This document shows positions 1 through 7,262 of a stretch of 17,002 nt of DNA, piece by piece. Every line of letters begins with the position of its first letter. Position 1 is the stretch's first letter. The notes under the pieces are model-generated. The model saw nothing but the letters and a program-made list of their open reading frames with translations. It searched no databases and was not told the origin of the DNA. Made by a program: the position numbers and the translations under genes. The stretch comes from Bacteroidota bacterium (GTDB taxonomy: Bacteria > Bacteroidota > Ignavibacteria > Kryptoniales > JAKASW01). Location of the stretch: the NCBI GenBank assembly GCA_021789755.1, contig JAJYJD010000046.1, forward strand, positions 1-17,002. Direction: 5' to 3'.

Positions 1-831
1 GACGTAATATCGAATCCGCTCCTCTTCAAATTCTTCGGGAGAATCTTTTCCATCCAACGCAGTATTAAGGCCGGCAAATACCTTTTTACGGGCCATTATT
101 CCGACTATGATGTGATGAAGCTGATCTCGTCGGGGAAGAGTAATCTTCTCGTGCACGTGACCATTCCGGAAGGGACGACCGTGCGCGAGATCGCGGGAAT
201 TTGTCGTCACGACCTCGGAGTCGATTCGTCGGAATTTGCGCGCGAGGCGCTCGGGGACTCGATGGCTGCGGTACTTGATATCCCATCCAGGAACCTTGAG
301 GGATATCTCTTCCCGGAAACCTACGATTTTTATTACGGCACCGAACCGGGGGAGATCATGCAACGGATGACGGATGAGTTCAAAATGTTCTTCAGCGATT
401 CGCTAAGGTTTAGGGCGGTCGAGCTGGGGTATTCCGTCAACCAGATTATGACTATTGCTTCGATAGTTGAGGCCGAGGCGCAATTGGATTCTGAACGTCC
501 GATAATCGCGAGCGTATACTACAACCGGCTGAAGAAACGAATGCCGCTCGAAGCCGATCCTACGATCGAATATGCTCTCGGTGAACATACCAGGATCTAC
601 TACAAAGACCTCCAGATAAACTCCCCTTACAATACGTACAAGCACTACGGCCTGCCGCCGACGCCGATTTGCAACCCGGGAAGAAAATCGATCATGGCCG
701 CACTCTATCCCGACACCACCAGATACCTTTACTTCGTCGCTACGGGGAGGGGGAGCCACCGGTTCAGTGTGACGTTCCGCGAACATAAGAGGGCGATTCG
801 GGCATACCGAAGAAGCATGATGAGAGAGTAG
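1..831 (+). CDS. mltG: Endolytic murein transglycosylase MltG, 5' end outside the window
   Basis: Inner-membrane lytic transglycosylase that cuts nascent peptidoglycan strands and so limits glycan length. The frame is open from base 1, so the N-terminus with its membrane anchor lies outside the window; 276 residues are visible. Seen directly: an early segment with the KAGKYLF motif (LysM-like region), EGYLFPETY (nt 301-327), the catalytic block ASIVEAEAQ whose first Glu (codon 469-471) matches the E. coli YceG/MltG catalytic Glu218, then DPTIEYAL, INSPYNTYKHYGLPPTPICNPG-type sequence (nt about 616-681) and a C-terminal YFVATGRGSHRFS. These are the family's hallmark motifs in the right order. 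The GTG at 112 is internal and not the start. It stops 7 bp before the next gene, so the two are probably cotranscribed. Identity is very secure. Confidence 0.96.
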   Translation, partial: DVISNPLLFKFFGRIFSIQRSIKAGKYLFTGHYSDYDVMKLISSGKSNLLVHVTIPEGTTVREIAGICRHDLGVDSSEFAREALGDSMAAVLDIPSRNLEGYLFPETYDFYYGTEPGEIMQRMTDEFKMFFSDSLRFRAVELGYSVNQIMTIASIVEAEAQLDSERPIIASVYYNRLKKRMPLEADPTIEYALGEHTRIYYKDLQINSPYNTYKHYGLPPTPICNPGRKSIMAALYPDTTRYLYFVATGRGSHRFSVTFREHKRAIRAYRRSMMRE

Positions 832-838
832 AAATGCC

Positions 839-2278
839 TTGTTGATCGCCTCACTTGTCAGGTTGAAGCTGAAGCAGATAATCGGCGGGGAAGGGGCTCG
901 CGGACTAATCAAGTTTCTTGCCCCCGATCTGCTCATCGGGATCTTCCTCGCGATATCGTCCTCGGGAATGGACCCCGAGTCGTTCCCTGTGCGCGTCGCG
1001 ATCGTCTCCGCGTGCGTCTTGCTCTTTACTTCATTTGCAGAAACCAGGAAATTCTTCTTCAGCGGCGGAGACCTGGAGAACTTTTACTTTTTGCAGCCGA
1101 CCGCGTTGTCGAGACTGGCTTCTGCTTCGGGGCTCCTTTTCCTCAATCTTGCCGTAGCGGGCGCGATTTTCCTGCCTCTGTTTATAATCTTGCCGGTCGT
1201 CAGGTCATATCCGGGAGAGATGATGATTTGGTATGTATCTTCGGTCTTCCTCTCTCTTTCCGTTTATTTTATTCTGCTTTTTCCGGTCGCGCTTCTCCCC
1301 GTTGCCGCGGCAAACCGGGCGCTGACTCTGCTGCAGGTCGCGATGGCACTTTGCCTTCTTGCCACATTCCAGTTCACTGCAAACCTTGTGGCGTCATTGG
1401 ACGCCTTAGTCTTCCTGCAAATCGCGACGACACTCTTTGCAGCGACATTTTTCCTTTTTGCGGTCTTCCCAATCTCAGAGAGTATGGTCCTGAAGCTTAA
1501 CGGGAATATAGCAGGTTCGGCAACCGATCTCCTTGCTGTTGTCGAGCGGCTCAGGAAGCCTGCGCTGGCGCGGAGCGTTGAAGAGCAGGCCGGTTTCATG
1601 TTTTTCCTGGCCAACCTGTTCCGCAATTCTTCATTCAGATTATCCACGGTGGGCGTTGCCGGCACGCCGGTTATGGTGGCGGTCTATTGGTCGATGAAGG
1701 ATGTCCCGTTCCTGGGTTTCTCCAATTTCCCGGGCTTTGTCACCGCGAACCAGGTCGCCCCGATTGCCTCACTGGCGGTGTCGGGCGTGATCGTGTACTA
1801 TTTTCTCGCGCAGAATATGCTGAGCTCCAGAGACCATGAGGCAAAGTGGCAGTTCGAAATTTGCGGCGAATTCGATCGGGGCAAATTCGTGCTCGGCGCC
1901 CGCAAAGCTTTTCTGCTTTTCGTTCACATCCCGGTAACTGCCCTGGTCTTCGCGATACTGATGTTCAGCAACGGTTTGGCGGCGTCACTTGTAACTGCAG
2001 TCACGTTCTACTCGGTCGGGCACGTCGCAATTAGCAGTTACTCGGTCATGCAGAAACGTTTCCCGTTCTCCGTCCCGTATACCCGGATTGGAGCCACCGA
2101 AACGATCACCCTCCTTTTTATGCTCGGTTATTCTGTCGCGGTCACTATTCTACTGTTCGTGGATTACGGAAGTCTCGGAAGTCTTTTGAAGGTGAGCCTT
2201 TTTGCCTTTATCTTGGTGGGTATCATTGAGTATTATTCGGTCGGGATTGTAAACAAAAGAGTTAAGATCGGTGTCTGA
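839..2278 (+). CDS. Multi-pass membrane protein, ABC-exporter permease-like
   Basis: A 479-residue, strongly hydrophobic protein with about ten or more predicted membrane spans. They cluster at residues about 28-65, 90-215, 265-310 and 345-475, separated by a charged cytoplasmic-type segment around residues 225-255. The N-terminus (LVRLKLKQ), the middle motif of an aromatic stretch before SSRDHEAKWQF (about residue 330) and the following GARKAF recall permease subunits of ABC-2-type exporters in several phyla, but I cannot name a family with confidence. The start is TTG at 839, since a stop (821-823) closes the frame upstream; a GAGAG purine run lies just before it. It begins 7 bp after mltG and its last 8 bp overlap ubiX, so it is translationally linked to both. 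No ATPase partner is in the window. Confidence 0.85.
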   Translation: MLIASLVRLKLKQIIGGEGARGLIKFLAPDLLIGIFLAISSSGMDPESFPVRVAIVSACVLLFTSFAETRKFFFSGGDLENFYFLQPTALSRLASASGLLFLNLAVAGAIFLPLFIILPVVRSYPGEMMIWYVSSVFLSLSVYFILLFPVALLPVAAANRALTLLQVAMALCLLATFQFTANLVASLDALVFLQIATTLFAATFFLFAVFPISESMVLKLNGNIAGSATDLLAVVERLRKPALARSVEEQAGFMFFLANLFRNSSFRLSTVGVAGTPVMVAVYWSMKDVPFLGFSNFPGFVTANQVAPIASLAVSGVIVYYFLAQNMLSSRDHEAKWQFEICGEFDRGKFVLGARKAFLLFVHIPVTALVFAILMFSNGLAASLVTAVTFYSVGHVAISSYSVMQKRFPFSVPYTRIGATETITLLFMLGYSVAVTILLFVDYGSLGSLLKVSLFAFILVGIIEYYSVGIVNKRVKIGV

Positions 2279-2882
2279 CGCAAAGAGGAAAATCATCGTC
2301 GGGATAACGGGTGCCAGCGGAGCCGTTTACGCCCTGCGCACGATCCGGGCGCTTCTTCAGTGGGGAGTCGAGGTACACCTTATAGTCTCGGACTACGGGG
2401 CATATGTTGTCGAAAGCGAGACCGATCTTGCGATGAAGGGTGGGAATCTGCTTGAACTCTTGAGGGCAAAATTCGGGGACGCGGATTTGACCGGCGATAT
2501 CGTCAGGTACTCCAACAAGGATTTGGCCGCTTCCATCTCCAGCGGCTCCTTTCACACAGACGGGATGATCGTTGTACCTTGTTCGATGAAGACGCTTGCA
2601 GGGATAGCCCATGGAATTACCGGCAGCCTTATAGAGCGGGCGGCCGACGTGACGCTCAAGGAAGGAAGAAAACTTGTGCTGGTTCCGCGCGAGACTCCGC
2701 TGAACAAGATCCATCTGAAGAACATGTTGGCCGCCGCGGATGCCGGCGCAAACATCCTCCCGGCGATGCCTGCCTTTTATCAGAAGCCTGAGACGATAAC
2801 AGACCTTGCCGACTTTGTTGCGGGAAGGATACTCGCGCTTTTCGGCATCGAATCAAAATTGTTCGAACCTTGGCAAAGGTAG
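2271..2882 (+). CDS. ubiX: Flavin prenyltransferase UbiX
   Basis: Flavoprotein that joins a dimethylallyl group to FMN, making the prenylated-FMN cofactor used by UbiD-type decarboxylases (ubiquinone, menaquinone-like or aromatic acid pathways). The 203-residue length is normal. Seen: GITGASG at 11-17, SSGSF at 90-94, VVPCSMKTLAGIAHG at 101-115, RAADVTLKEGRKLVLVPRE at 123-141 and ILPAMPAFY at 162-170. Residues S16, E50, R123, K130, R140, E141, Y170 and R186 line up, each shifted by one, with the active-site residues I recall for Pseudomonas UbiX, so it should be active. The GTG start at 2271 lies inside the end of the membrane-protein gene (8-bp overlap), and the 3' end overlaps the next gene by 13 bp. 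No ubiD is present in this window. Confidence 0.96.
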   Translation: MSDAKRKIIVGITGASGAVYALRTIRALLQWGVEVHLIVSDYGAYVVESETDLAMKGGNLLELLRAKFGDADLTGDIVRYSNKDLAASISSGSFHTDGMIVVPCSMKTLAGIAHGITGSLIERAADVTLKEGRKLVLVPRETPLNKIHLKNMLAAADAGANILPAMPAFYQKPETITDLADFVAGRILALFGIESKLFEPWQR

Positions 2883-4534
2883 CCGGAATCTTATCCCTGT
2901 TCCTGGCACTTGGCCTTGCCGGATGCGCAGGGCAGTTTCCACCGAGCGGCGGCCCGATCGATACCACGCCTCCTAAAATCGTAATGTCATCTCCAGCCTC
3001 CAATCAGCTTAATTACGACTCTAAAGTTATCCGAATAAAGTTCGATAAATATATGGTGGAACGATCAGTGGAAAGCTCCATCTTTTTTCCACCGTTCGAG
3101 CTCAAGGATTTGCAGTTCGACTGGTCCGGCAAAGAGGTGGAGATCAGTGTCAGTAAGCCGTTCGAGAAAGACCGGACGTACATCCTTACGATCGGGGCCA
3201 GAGCTCAGGACCAGCGTGGAAATTATCTGGGCAGAGGTTTCAATATCGTATTTTCCACCGGTGCACAAATAGACACAGGAATGGTCGCCGGAAGGGTGTA
3301 CGCAGAAAAGGCTCAACCTTATACGGTCGCGGCATTTTCTGTCGGTCATGAGATCGACACGCTCCGGCCCAGCATAGCGATACCGAGGTTCGTGACACAA
3401 TCCGATGACAGTGGAAGGTACGTGCTCCAGGGCCTCGCGACAGGGAAGTACAGGTTGTTTTGCTTCGATGACCAGCTGAGGAATTTCATCTATGCCCCGC
3501 AGCTCGATCATTACTCGTCCGCCACTCACGACGTTGAAGTGAAACAGGAAGGTCGGACGGTAGACGAAGTCAATTTTATGCTCGGGATTGAAGACACTTC
3601 TCTTCCGCAGCTTTACAGTGCAGATTTAGCCAACGACGGACTACTCCTTCTCAAATTCAGCGAGCCGATAGATACCGCTCATCTCAAGCCTTCATTTTTT
3701 GTGGTTCGCGACTCGGCAACGGGGGATACGATACCGGTTGACTTTGCCGCGCGTGTCGAATCGAACGAATACAATGCCGTTATAGGAACGCAGACCGGTC
3801 TGCAGCTCCATACAAAATATTTTGTCACGGCCACGGACAGCATCAGAGACATCCATAATAATCAAATGTCTCCCCACCACGACAGCGTCGTCATGAAACC
3901 GGACAGCGCAACGGCGAGAGTCTCGCCTTACTTCTTTAATTTCGCCGATTCCTTGAAGAATGTGACCAGATACGACACGCTGTTCTGCCAATTCCTGCTC
4001 CCGACGATCAATGGAATCCCGACTAAGCCGGAAGTATCCCTCCTGGACAGCAGCGGCGGGCGGATGTCGGGCTTCGTCAGGCGCGAGTCTTCCACCATGT
4101 TCGGCGTTAACCTGAGGAAGCTCCCTTCATCCGGGTGGTACAACCTGAGACTGAGCTATCATGCGAACCTGGGCGGTTTGGAGAAGGATTCTGTGGTCAA
4201 CAGGAGATTCTCGATGGCTGACTCGACGAGGCTCGGTGAAATCGTCGGAAGAGTCTCGCCCGTATCACCAAACAGGAAGATTGTAGTATCCGCGGTTGCC
4301 CGGGGAGGGAAGGTATTCTATGTGCTTGCGGACAACGAAGGGAAATTCGATCTCGACGGGATACCGGCGGGCAATTATACTCTCCGTGCTTACTACGAGC
4401 GTGGAAGCCGGATCAAGTATTACTTCGGACGAAGTTTCCCTTACCGCTTTGCTGAACCGTTCGGCGTCTACAAGGACCCTGTTAAGGTCAGGGCGAGATG
4501 GACGACTGAGGGTGTCGCAATAGAAATGCACTGA
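2870..4534 (+). CDS. Bacteroidota-type lipoprotein with SbsA-like Ig domain
   Basis: A 554-residue exported lipoprotein. Residues 1-19 form a signal peptide with lipobox LAGC, so Cys19 would be acylated. It is followed by the SGGPIDTTPP motif and an Ig-like domain (about 30-130, ending VFSTG). This is the signature of a conserved Bacteroidota family with an SbsA-like Ig domain and no established function. The next part (about 135-225) holds a carboxypeptidase-regulatory-like segment (SGRYVLQGLATGKYRLF). A second Ig-like region follows (about 240-345), and a similar regulatory-like fold (GKFDLDGIPAGNYTLRAYY) sits near 485-505. The TTG start at 2870 has no clear Shine-Dalgarno site, but it sits within the last codons of ubiX, so translation is probably by coupling. 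It likely sits on the periplasmic or outer face of a membrane. A structural or substrate-binding role is inference only. Confidence 0.9.
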   Translation: MAKVAGILSLFLALGLAGCAGQFPPSGGPIDTTPPKIVMSSPASNQLNYDSKVIRIKFDKYMVERSVESSIFFPPFELKDLQFDWSGKEVEISVSKPFEKDRTYILTIGARAQDQRGNYLGRGFNIVFSTGAQIDTGMVAGRVYAEKAQPYTVAAFSVGHEIDTLRPSIAIPRFVTQSDDSGRYVLQGLATGKYRLFCFDDQLRNFIYAPQLDHYSSATHDVEVKQEGRTVDEVNFMLGIEDTSLPQLYSADLANDGLLLLKFSEPIDTAHLKPSFFVVRDSATGDTIPVDFAARVESNEYNAVIGTQTGLQLHTKYFVTATDSIRDIHNNQMSPHHDSVVMKPDSATARVSPYFFNFADSLKNVTRYDTLFCQFLLPTINGIPTKPEVSLLDSSGGRMSGFVRRESSTMFGVNLRKLPSSGWYNLRLSYHANLGGLEKDSVVNRRFSMADSTRLGEIVGRVSPVSPNRKIVVSAVARGGKVFYVLADNEGKFDLDGIPAGNYTLRAYYERGSRIKYYFGRSFPYRFAEPFGVYKDPVKVRARWTTEGVAIEMH

Positions 4535-4682
4535 TCGTGAAAAGAACTACAGTTGTAAATAAAGCAGAACCCGGCATAACGTATTCGGGCCCGCCAAATG
4601 AGACAGGAATTTGGGTTGTTCCAGGACACACCTTATTGTTGAATTTGTCTGAGGGATGGTCTAAAATCTGTCTATTAAAGTG

Positions 4683-4714
4683 GCGGTTTAGCGATTGGAA
4701 CCGCGGATTCTTTT
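4683..4714 (+). terminator. Possible weak intrinsic terminator
   Basis: GCGGTT (4683-4688) and AACCGC (4699-4704) form a perfect six-pair stem with a 10-nt loop. GGATTCTTTT follows, giving a short T-rich tract. It lies 150 bp after the lipoprotein gene and before the next start. The stem is short and the loop long, so this is only a candidate. Confidence 0.35.
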
Positions 4715-4724
4715 GACTTGTCAA
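4713..4724. promoter_or_regulatory. TTGAC-TT-GTCAA inverted repeat before barrel gene
   Basis: Perfect 5-bp arms spaced by TT, ending 22 bp before the ATG at 4747. Its left part (TTGACT) matches a -35 hexamer, but the only good -10 look-alike (GATAAT, 4738-4743) is 19 bp away and would start transcription past the ATG. An operator role or chance are both possible. Confidence 0.25.
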
Positions 4725-4746
4725 CATTCTTGAAAGGGATAATATA

Positions 4747-5280
4747 ATGAAAACAATCCTCTTGCTGATTACCTTAATCCCTGCCTCTGCCTTCTGCCAG
4801 GGTTTCATGCCGAGGTGGGAAATGTCTGTCTCGATGGACGCAAATTCCTTTTCGGCACCTGACGGAGCCCACAACCAGGTGGGGCTTGCGTTCCGTCCGG
4901 GTTTGTTCATCGTCGATGGCTTGTCCGTCGAACCCGAGATCTATGGTGGAGCGGCAAAAGGGCAAGCGCCGGCACTGAACCTCAGCGGTAACCTGTCCTA
5001 TAGCTATGGGATGGGACATAATGTGTTCGTGCCCTTCGTGCTGGTCGGGTATGGAGCGGGAAATGGATTCCCATTCTCCCAGCCCATTCAAAAGGACACT
5101 CCCAACCTTACAGCCATCACCTTCCTCAATGCGGGAGCAGGCTTGAAGATAATGACTCTGGGCGGAAGGGCGCTGCTTCGACTGGAATACCGTTATCAGG
5201 ATTTCAAAGCCAATGCGTACGGATTAAAGGGAAATGTGTACGCCAGGCGAGTGCTGGTTGGCTTCTCAGTACTTTTATAA
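4747..5280 (+). CDS. Small secreted protein, probable outer-membrane beta-barrel
   Basis: A 177-residue protein with a clear signal peptide (MKTILLLITLIPASAFCQ). It is followed by alternating polar/hydrophobic strands rich in Gly and aromatics: WEMSVSMDAN, QVGLAFRPGLF, LSVEPEIYGG, LSYSYGMG, FVPFVLVGYGAG, TFLNAGAGLKIM, LRLEYRYQDF and RRVLVGFSVLL. About eight strands ending in a hydrophobic C-terminus fit a small OmpA/OmpX-like barrel in the outer membrane; no specific family is claimed. The ATG at 4747 is preceded by GAAAGGG (4732-4738), a good ribosome-binding site at the right distance. It stands alone between a candidate terminator upstream and a strong hairpin downstream, so it is probably monocistronic. 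Function is unknown; a porin-like or adhesion role would be a guess. Confidence 0.85.
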   Translation: MKTILLLITLIPASAFCQGFMPRWEMSVSMDANSFSAPDGAHNQVGLAFRPGLFIVDGLSVEPEIYGGAAKGQAPALNLSGNLSYSYGMGHNVFVPFVLVGYGAGNGFPFSQPIQKDTPNLTAITFLNAGAGLKIMTLGGRALLRLEYRYQDFKANAYGLKGNVYARRVLVGFSVLL

Positions 5281-5315
5281 CACCGGCCGACAAGCAGGAA
5301 TGATTTTGCGCAAGA

Positions 5316-5348
5316 GGCGGCGTCAACCGGAGTAATACGGACGCCGCC
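5316..5348. terminator. Strong hairpin after barrel gene, no T-tract
   Basis: GGCGGCGT (5316-5323) pairs perfectly with ACGCCGCC (5341-5348). Inside the loop, CCG (5327-5329) can pair with CGG (5338-5340). It starts 35 bp after the stop codon. Neither strand has a T-run after the stem, so it is not a classical intrinsic terminator. It may be an mRNA 3'-end stabiliser, a Rho-dependent end or a dispersed REP-like unit. Confidence 0.5.
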
Positions 5349-5481
5349 GTCGTGCGTGCAGACGGATTACACTTTTATCAGATAGACGTGGGGAGCTCTC
5401 CTTTTCATCTGACCGGGCACTCCTGCCGACGTATTGAAGTTGTTCCCTGTTTCCCCGACCTTTAGTTGGCATACAAGTCTC

Positions 5482-5487
5482 AGGAAG
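5482..5487 (+). promoter_or_regulatory. Shine-Dalgarno site fixing the DUF72 start
   Basis: AGGAAG ends 5 nt before the ATG at 5493. An in-frame TTG at 5466 has no such site upstream, so the ATG is the preferred start. Confidence 0.6.
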
Positions 5488-5492
5488 ATTAC

Positions 5493-6440
5493 ATGGAAAT
5501 TCTTGGCGGTACCGCCGGCTGGAGTTATGACGACTGGGTTGGCCCGTTCTACCCGCAGGATCAGCCTAAAGGATTCTCGAGGCTGAAGTTTTACTCCAAA
5601 TTTTTCGATTGTGTCGAGGTTGATAGCACCTTTTATCGGCATTTTCATCCGAAGGTCGCTGAAAAATGGCTCGGCGAAGCGGAAGATAATCCCAATTTTG
5701 TGTTCCTTACGAAACTCTACAAGAGTTTTACTCACGGCAACCACGAAAGCGGAGATGAGCTGGATGCCGATAGGAAGATCGTCATGGAGTTCCTCCGGCC
5801 TTTACTCGAACAGCGAAAACTTGGAGGCGTCCTCGTCCAGTTTTCGGAGTATTTCAAAGACGGCATTTCTTCAAGGAATTACCTCCCGTCCATAGTCGAT
5901 CAGTTCGACCGGATTCAGTTGTTCTTCGAGTTGCGCCATAAATCATGGTACACGCCGCAGGCAATGGAGTTTCTGAAGGAGCGCGGCATTAGTATCATAG
6001 CAATCGACCAGCCTCGACTCAAGGGAATGGTCGGACTGACTCCGGACGTCGTCGGTGAGACGGGATACTTCCGGCTCCACGGGAGAAATGAGAAAATGTG
6101 GGAGATCAGCAGGAAGGCACTTGCAGAGCGTCGATCTTCCTCAGGATCTGCGCGTAATGATGACGTCGGAAGGAATGACAGATACAACTATCTTTATAGC
6201 AGCGGCGAACTCGACGAGATAGAAGGACAAATTAGAAGGGTCGCTGAGAGATGCAAACGCATATATCTCGTTGCCAACAATCATCCGATGGGAAAGGCTG
6301 TGGCGAACGCACTCGAGCTTGTCAAAAGGCTTCGCGATCAGGAAAGGATAAGCGTACCCGACACGGTCATCAAATACTTCCCGGAACTCGAGAAAATTGC
6401 TGAAAAAGTGGACGTGAGTCCGAACGATACCCTTTTTTGA
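5493..6440 (+). CDS. DUF72 (YecE-like) TIM-barrel protein with an inserted segment
   Basis: A 315-residue member of the DUF72/YecE family, a TIM-barrel-like fold of unknown biochemical role. Seen: GGTAGWSYDDW at 5-15, VEVDSTFYR at 41-49, FFELRHKSWYT at 144-154, YFRLHGRN at 192-199, YNYLYSSGEL at 231-240 and ANNHPMGKAVANA at 261-273, all in the family order. Between the LHGRN and YNYLYS blocks, where relatives usually have only a short link, there are about 20-25 extra residues (about 205-229). They include ERRSSSGSARNDDVGRND and look unlike the rest of the protein. ATG at 5493 is chosen over TTG at 5466 for its Shine-Dalgarno site and because the family starts close to this point. The gene seems to stand alone, since both flanks are non-coding. 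The family call is secure; the molecular function is not known. Confidence 0.92.
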   Translation: MEILGGTAGWSYDDWVGPFYPQDQPKGFSRLKFYSKFFDCVEVDSTFYRHFHPKVAEKWLGEAEDNPNFVFLTKLYKSFTHGNHESGDELDADRKIVMEFLRPLLEQRKLGGVLVQFSEYFKDGISSRNYLPSIVDQFDRIQLFFELRHKSWYTPQAMEFLKERGISIIAIDQPRLKGMVGLTPDVVGETGYFRLHGRNEKMWEISRKALAERRSSSGSARNDDVGRNDRYNYLYSSGELDEIEGQIRRVAERCKRIYLVANNHPMGKAVANALELVKRLRDQERISVPDTVIKYFPELEKIAEKVDVSPNDTLF

Positions 6441-6555
6441 CGGGGATTTGTCTGGCTTCTGTAAGTCCATCCTCTTATTTTTCCTTGTTCGGATTTCAAT
6501 TTTGAAGGCCATTTTTTCGTCCAGGTAAACTACCACGCTTTCACGCGACTACATA
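6441..6555. other. 115-bp intergenic region before the DUF6483-like gene
   Basis: T-rich stretch without a recognised RNA or riboswitch; no preQ1 aptamer pattern is visible despite the queuosine genes nearby. Its last 21 bases (6535-6555) read in frame as the missing N-terminus of the following gene. Confidence 0.5.
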
Positions 6556-7194
6556 TTGCAGATGTTTACAATGCTCGGCAGAGCACTCGCGCGCATACTG
6601 TTCTTCAAGGAGACCAGGAGTTATGAATCTGCGCTTGTCGAGATCGATAGCGCCGGGCGTTCGCTGCTCGGCCTGAATACAGATGCGTTGGAACGATTGC
6701 CTGTCGAGGATCTTAAGAACATACTCGGCTCCGATTCCTCACTTTTGCAATCGAGGTTGTACACGGCGGGCGTCCTCCTGAAGGAAAAAGCCGGACTTCT
6801 CGGATTGACCGGCAAGCAGGAAGAAAGCGCGGTGCTGTATCTTAAATCGTTACGCCTGCTGACGGAGGATGTCGAAGGCATCGACGAAGTCGATGGCGGG
6901 AAGGCCATTCCAACCGTAGACTCTGTCGTCATGGAGTTGCAGGAGTATGAGCTTCCCGGTGACCTGAATCGCAGGTTGGTCCGATACTTCGAACTCTCCG
7001 GCAGGTACGATAAATCGGAAAATCTGATCTTTGAGATTGTGGAGACAAATCCGAATTTCTTGGCGGACGGGATTTCGTTCTACGAACGGCTTCTGGCTAA
7101 ATCCGACGCAGAGCTTGAAAACGGTCGTCTCCCGCGGAGCGAGGTGGAGGATGCGCTGGCTCTGTTGCGCAAGAAGCTGGCTGAGGTCGGTTAG
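6556..7194 (+). CDS. DUF6483-like alpha-helical protein, start uncertain
   Basis: A 212-residue helical protein in this frame. The N-terminal half (LGRALARILFFKETRSYESALVEID, LLGLNTDALERLPVEDLKNIL and LLKEKAGLLGLTGKQEESAVLYLKSLRLL, seen across residues about 6-110) matches the pattern of DUF6483 proteins, which resemble TPR repeats. The C-terminal half adds more helices (ELSGRYDKSENLIFEIVETNPNF), again TPR-like, so a protein-binding scaffold is plausible but unproven. Possible starts are TTG 6556, ATG 6562 and ATG 6571; none has a Shine-Dalgarno site. The upstream in-frame codons read SRDYI directly before LQM, matching the family's usual DYI-L-x-M opening, so the true N-terminus is probably at a non-standard or mutated codon near 6535. 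It lies 68 bp before queF on the same strand. Confidence 0.75.
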   Translation: MQMFTMLGRALARILFFKETRSYESALVEIDSAGRSLLGLNTDALERLPVEDLKNILGSDSSLLQSRLYTAGVLLKEKAGLLGLTGKQEESAVLYLKSLRLLTEDVEGIDEVDGGKAIPTVDSVVMELQEYELPGDLNRRLVRYFELSGRYDKSENLIFEIVETNPNFLADGISFYERLLAKSDAELENGRLPRSEVEDALALLRKKLAEVG

Positions 7195-7262
7195 ACATGA
7201 TACGGTCCAGCCTCTCCATTTTGGCGAAGCGCATCGAATATTGAACATCTTTTTGGAACCAA

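Larger units (their letters stand above)
4535..4746. other. 212-bp intergenic region with hairpins and palindrome
   Basis: No ORF or RNA gene is recognised here. It contains a weak CCCG/CGGG stem (4570-4589), a six-pair stem-loop followed by a short T-rich run (4683-4714), and a TTGAC-TT-GTCAA inverted repeat (4713-4724) close to the next start codon. It plausibly holds the terminator of the lipoprotein operon and the promoter of the following gene. Confidence 0.6.

Noticed and set aside
5367..5744. Minus-strand ORF of 125 codons overlapping the DUF72 start; its tail (5367-5466) lies in non-coding DNA and looked protein-like
   Set aside because: Most of it is antisense to the conserved DUF72 N-terminus and the tail has no recognisable family; a gene remnant cannot be excluded but is not supported.
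7195..7262. preQ1 riboswitch before queF
   Set aside because: The 68 bases hold no aptamer-like stem with the A-rich tail expected for preQ1 class I.
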